Shown piece after piece: positions 49,527 to 52,723 of a DNA stretch of 52,723 bases. Location of the stretch: NCBI GenBank assembly GCA_015655015.1, contig JAATFV010000202.1, positions 1 to 52,723 on the forward strand, given 5' to 3'. The notes under the pieces were generated by a model. The model did not search any database and was not told the DNA's origin. It worked only from the letters and a program-made list of their open reading frames with translations. Position 1 is the first letter of the stretch, and each line of letters opens with the position of its first letter. The translations under genes and the position numbers were made by a program. Source of the stretch: Chitinophagales bacterium (GTDB lineage Bacteria; Bacteroidota; Bacteroidia; Chitinophagales; Chitinophagaceae).

Positions 49527-50648
49527 GTGACTTATACAAAAGAGGATTTACCCGAAATTTCTAAAAAAATATTTCTCGGAACTGCTTCCCCGGAAGAAGC
49601 CGAATTCTTTTGGTCCAACTTCGACCAGATGGCTCCGGGGACTTTTAAAGAAGTGTTGTTTTCGAAGGATATTCCTGTTTCATACGCGGCAGATTCCCCG
49701 CGGGATGCGGCATTGGAAGAGGAAAAAAAGAGGACACTGCGAGCTATTTTAAGTGTGATGACCCCGGTCCATGCAATCACTGCCGGCGAAGTTATCGCTT
49801 CGGAGGAAACTGCCGGCCTTTCCAGGGTGGTTCCTATGCGGAAATGGCTCCGATACGCCGCAGCGGCCGTATTCATGGTGACAGGTGCTACCCTCTATTA
49901 TTTAAAGGCAGGACGTACCGGAAAGATAGCCATTGCGGCGGCAGCTATAAAATGGGATAGCATCGCCAATCCCGGAAATACTCCCCGTAAGATCACCCTG
50001 CCGGATAACACGACCGTCTGGCTTAATAATGAAGCTGTATTATATGTCAATAAAGCCTACGCAGATAACCGGCTGGTCCGGTTGAAAGGGGAGGGCTATT
50101 TTGATGTGGCGCAGCAGGCAGAACATCCTTTCCGGGTGCTGACAGGGGCTATCACCACTACGGTCCTGGGTACGCGGTTCAATGTGGACGATACCCATAG
50201 CGGCTACCGCATCAGCCTGGTGCAGGGAAATGTAAAAGTGGCGCAGGGCGAAAAGAATGATGATAACGAAAAACCAACGTTTAGCGAAACCCCGGCGACC
50301 GGCGCCGTATTGCTGACACCCGGGGAAACGGCTTTCGTCCCGGAAACGGATCCTGATGTAGTGTCCCATCCTGCCATTCAGAAACGGATCACCCGGGTGC
50401 CGGATGTGACGGGCTGGATCAGGGGTGACCTGGTCTTCAACCAGGTGCCTTTAAAAGAGGCATTGGAAAAGATCGGTCGGAAATATCATGTCACCATACA
50501 GGCCGGGGACCGGTTACTTGCCAACAAGGAAGTGAATGCCGTATATCCTTCCGGCCAGGATGTCGATACCGTATTAACACAATTGCTTTTCATCTACCAG
50601 CTGCATTTTCAGAAAGGAAAAGAAGGCAGCATACAAATAACAGGATAG
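49527..50648 (+). CDS. FecR-type anti-sigma factor, third module
   Basis: 373 residues starting with GTG at 49527 (MTYTKEDLPEISKKIFLG). Membrane helix at about 111-130 (AAAAVFMVTGATLYYL). The FecR domain has TPRKITLPDNTTVWLNNEAVLYVN, GEGYFDVAQQAEHPF and VLGTRFNVDD; the C-terminal part has VPLKEALEKIGRKYHVTIQ and VDTVLTQLLFIYQLHFQ. Only 24 bp separate it from the receptor gene, without the hairpin leader found in PUL A and PUL B. Confidence 0.92.
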   Translation: MTYTKEDLPEISKKIFLGTASPEEAEFFWSNFDQMAPGTFKEVLFSKDIPVSYAADSPRDAALEEEKKRTLRAILSVMTPVHAITAGEVIASEETAGLSRVVPMRKWLRYAAAAVFMVTGATLYYLKAGRTGKIAIAAAAIKWDSIANPGNTPRKITLPDNTTVWLNNEAVLYVNKAYADNRLVRLKGEGYFDVAQQAEHPFRVLTGAITTTVLGTRFNVDDTHSGYRISLVQGNVKVAQGEKNDDNEKPTFSETPATGAVLLTPGETAFVPETDPDVVSHPAIQKRITRVPDVTGWIRGDLVFNQVPLKEALEKIGRKYHVTIQAGDRLLANKEVNAVYPSGQDVDTVLTQLLFIYQLHFQKGKEGSIQITG

Positions 50649-50672
50649 ACCCACCATATAATTTAATTGTTT

Positions 50673-52723
50673 ATGACGTTGACACAACAGGGTCAGGGGC
50701 GATGCTCCTGGCTGAGAGGCTCCTTATTGACTTTATTGCTCACTGCGTACTTCCTGTCACCGCTGGTATCTTCCGGGCAGCAGGGGCCTGAGCAGCTGAC
50801 TCCCCGCGTAACGCTGAAGGCTGCTTCCATCTCGGTAGCGGATATTATGAACAACCTCCAGAAGCAGACGAATTATCTTTTTTCAGGGGATGTAAAAATA
50901 CTATCCGGGTTGATCGTCGAACATATCGACTGGCAGAATATTTCACTGGGCCGTGTGCTCAAAGAGCTGAAAGAAAAGGCAAGTCTCGAATATATGTTGG
51001 TGGACCGCACGATAACGGTCTCTTACCGGAAGAAGATCCCGCCTCCCGGCCGGAGGATCGTCGAAGGGCAGGTGAGGGACCAGAAGACAGGCCTGCCATT
51101 ATATGGGGTAACGGTTATTACGCAGGGAGGTCTTAATGGGGGCATGACGGATAGCAGCGGCCGATATTCGATATCATTAAAGGATAGCAGCACTACGCTG
51201 ATCTTTTCCCTGATAGGGTATAAATCCCGTTCATTAAAAGCTTTCGATAAGCAGGTGGCTAATGTATTGCTGACTGCCGATCCTTCCACCCTGAACTTTG
51301 TTACGGTCGAGGCCCACAGACGCCAGAATACGGAGGCTTCCATGCTGAACGACCGGAAAAGAGCGGCGGTGGTATCGGATGGGATCTCGGCGGAGAATAT
51401 CGAGAAGACGGCGAGCATCACGACGGCGCAGGCCTTACAGCGGGTAACGGGTGTAACGATCAGTAATGAACGAAATGTGGCGATACGGGGACTAGGGGAT
51501 AGGAATGTGGTGGCGCAGCTGAATGGAGCGCGGCTATCGGGGGCCAACCCGGATCAGAACTCACCGCCGCTGGACCTCGTGCCGGCGGGATTGCTGGAGA
51601 GCGTGAATGTACTGAAGACGGTGACGTCAGACAAGCCGGCGGATGCGGTGGCGGGATTGATCGAGCTGAAGACGAAGGCTATCCCGGAGCGGCTGTTGCT
51701 GACGGTGACGGTGCAGGCAGGGACGAATACGACGACGGGGATCGGGGGGAGTTTCACTTCTTTTAAGGGGAGCGACCTGGGGCCGTTTGGCGGCGGAGTG
51801 CAACAGCGGGATCTGTCTCCGGCCTTTTATGATCTGGCTAAGCAATTCCCTTTAGGATCCGGACAATTGTACAATTTTTTTTACACGAGCCGCACGAATG
51901 ATGATTTGACATCGAGAGCCTATGCCATGGACAAGATGGAAAAGGCCATACCGAATGTGTTGATGAACTCCTACCGGGCCGCGGCGCCCAATCAAATTTA
52001 TACCATTAGTTTCGGGAATACCTTTCATTTTAAGGGGGAGCAGGCGCTGGGTATTGTAGCCGGGCTCAACTATTACAAACGTACTACGGAGAAACACGAT
52101 GGCATTCTCAACCAGTACAGTATCTACCAGGGCTCGCCGCTGAGCCGTCCGGTAATCCCATCGTATATCGACCCTAACAGCATCAACCTGGGAAAATATG
52201 CCGGTTATAGTGAGAATACCGGCAATGAGCAGCTGAACTTCGGCGGCCTGGTGACCGTGACCTATAAGTTCGACAAACGGAACGAGATCAGCGCCAATTA
52301 CCTGGTTAACAGGGGCGCGGAAGAGGGAGGCAGCAACCTGGATGGCAGCTATCAGAATACGGGTATTCCTTATTCGATCAGGAACCAGGTATACCAGCTG
52401 ACGCAGTCTTACCTGACCTTTAATACGTTGCAGTTGCGGGGCGAGCACAAGCTGACGAAAGGAGAATATAGTCCACAGGTGAGCTGGAATGTCAGCACCT
52501 CGCATGCGTCGCAGCTGGACCCGGATAACCGCTTCTTTTCGCTGATAGAGGACAGCAGTGTCTTTCAAGGCGTTCCAACCCGGGGCAATCCCGCTAATCC
52601 TAATCCTGAGGCGAGTTATTACAGGACCATATTCTCGGCGGCGCCGGGTATACTGGATGGAGTAACTATCACGCTGGATCCCAAAGCACGTAAGTTTCGT
52701 CATTTGGCGGAGGACAACTATAA
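50673..52723 (+). CDS. TonB-dependent outer-membrane receptor with STN domain, 3' end outside window
   Basis: The frame is open from ATG 50673 to the window end (at least 683 residues). A signal peptide (1-34, with LLTLLLTAYFLSPL) is followed by an STN domain (about 45-110: LKAASISVADIMNNLQKQTNYLFSG), a carboxypeptidase-regulatory-like domain (about 128-205: VEGQVRDQKTGLPLYGVTV) and a plug (about 225-335: ALQRVTGVTISNERNVAIRGLGDR, then VNVLKTVTSDKPADAVAGLIELKTK). The plug lacks the SusC-type motif, so this is a general TonB receptor rather than a SusC. The barrel has begun at the cut. It should signal to the adjacent FecR. Ligand unknown. Confidence 0.9.
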   Translation, partial: MTLTQQGQGRCSWLRGSLLTLLLTAYFLSPLVSSGQQGPEQLTPRVTLKAASISVADIMNNLQKQTNYLFSGDVKILSGLIVEHIDWQNISLGRVLKELKEKASLEYMLVDRTITVSYRKKIPPPGRRIVEGQVRDQKTGLPLYGVTVITQGGLNGGMTDSSGRYSISLKDSSTTLIFSLIGYKSRSLKAFDKQVANVLLTADPSTLNFVTVEAHRRQNTEASMLNDRKRAAVVSDGISAENIEKTASITTAQALQRVTGVTISNERNVAIRGLGDRNVVAQLNGARLSGANPDQNSPPLDLVPAGLLESVNVLKTVTSDKPADAVAGLIELKTKAIPERLLLTVTVQAGTNTTTGIGGSFTSFKGSDLGPFGGGVQQRDLSPAFYDLAKQFPLGSGQLYNFFYTSRTNDDLTSRAYAMDKMEKAIPNVLMNSYRAAAPNQIYTISFGNTFHFKGEQALGIVAGLNYYKRTTEKHDGILNQYSIYQGSPLSRPVIPSYIDPNSINLGKYAGYSENTGNEQLNFGGLVTVTYKFDKRNEISANYLVNRGAEEGGSNLDGSYQNTGIPYSIRNQVYQLTQSYLTFNTLQLRGEHKLTKGEYSPQVSWNVSTSHASQLDPDNRFFSLIEDSSVFQGVPTRGNPANPNPEASYYRTIFSAAPGILDGVTITLDPKARKFRHLAEDNY

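Noticed and set aside
51852..52703. Open frame of 283 codons on the minus strand
   Set aside because: It is antisense to the TonB receptor, which is open to the window end with clear STN, plug and barrel features; the reverse frame has none.

Overview
The window comes from a member of the Bacteroidota, most likely Chitinophagaceae or a close relative. The reasons are three ECF sigma / FecR anti-sigma / TonB-receptor modules, SusC/SusD pairs, lipoprotein export signals, a sphingolipid operon, and promoters of the Bacteroidota type (TTG, about 18 bp, TAnnTTTG). No rRNA, tRNA, CRISPR array, transposase or phage gene was seen.

Layout. (1) 1-12072 (+): a tight operon of carbohydrate-active enzymes: the end of a phytanoyl-CoA dioxygenase-like protein, a Tat-exported sugar isomerase fused in frame to a GH172-type lipoprotein, a GH36-like galactosidase, a heparinase II/III-like lyase, an esterase/GH39-like two-enzyme protein and a GH35-like protein. 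(2) 12225-21160 (+): PUL A, with sigma factor, FecR, SusC, SusD, a polysaccharide deacetylase-like protein and an SGNH hydrolase. (3) 21369-30529 (+): a surface-sugar cluster with a GT-B-like protein, a cytidylyltransferase fused to the N-terminal half of a transketolase, the C-terminal transketolase half, a PLP aminotransferase, an SDR, a KdsC-like phosphatase, a NeuB-like synthase, then a fatty-acid hydroxylase and an SMR transporter. I read the core as an uncharacterised route to a CMP-activated ulosonic acid. (4) 30666-36223: a flavin-binding stress protein, then a ceramide operon on the minus strand (serine palmitoyltransferase, GNAT-fold ceramide synthase candidate, CerR-like reductase), with a divergent Crp/Fnr regulator. 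(5) 36368-44806 (-): PUL B (sigma, FecR, SusC, SusD) plus a secreted esterase. (6) 44878-48746: an accessory-looking block with an unknown lipoprotein/membrane-protein pair under a palindrome-bearing promoter, facing a XRE / AlbA-2 ATPase / ParA trio with its own operator. (7) 48855-52723 (+): a third sigma/FecR/TonB-receptor module, cut off by the window end.

The most unusual signals are these. First, the fecR-susC leaders of PUL A and PUL B share a conserved hairpin whose T-run lies on the strand opposite to susC, plus a TAnnTTTG box across the susC start codon on that same strand; this is the architecture of a cis-antisense sRNA. Second, several gaps inside operons consist almost entirely of tandem repeats of unrelated sequence and unit length (19 bp x6, about 26.5 bp x5-6, 24 bp x3, 27 bp x2), often running from one gene's stop to the next gene's start. 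Third, there are gene fusions at 241, 6857 and 22419. Fourth, the sugar cluster couples a split transketolase to NeuB.
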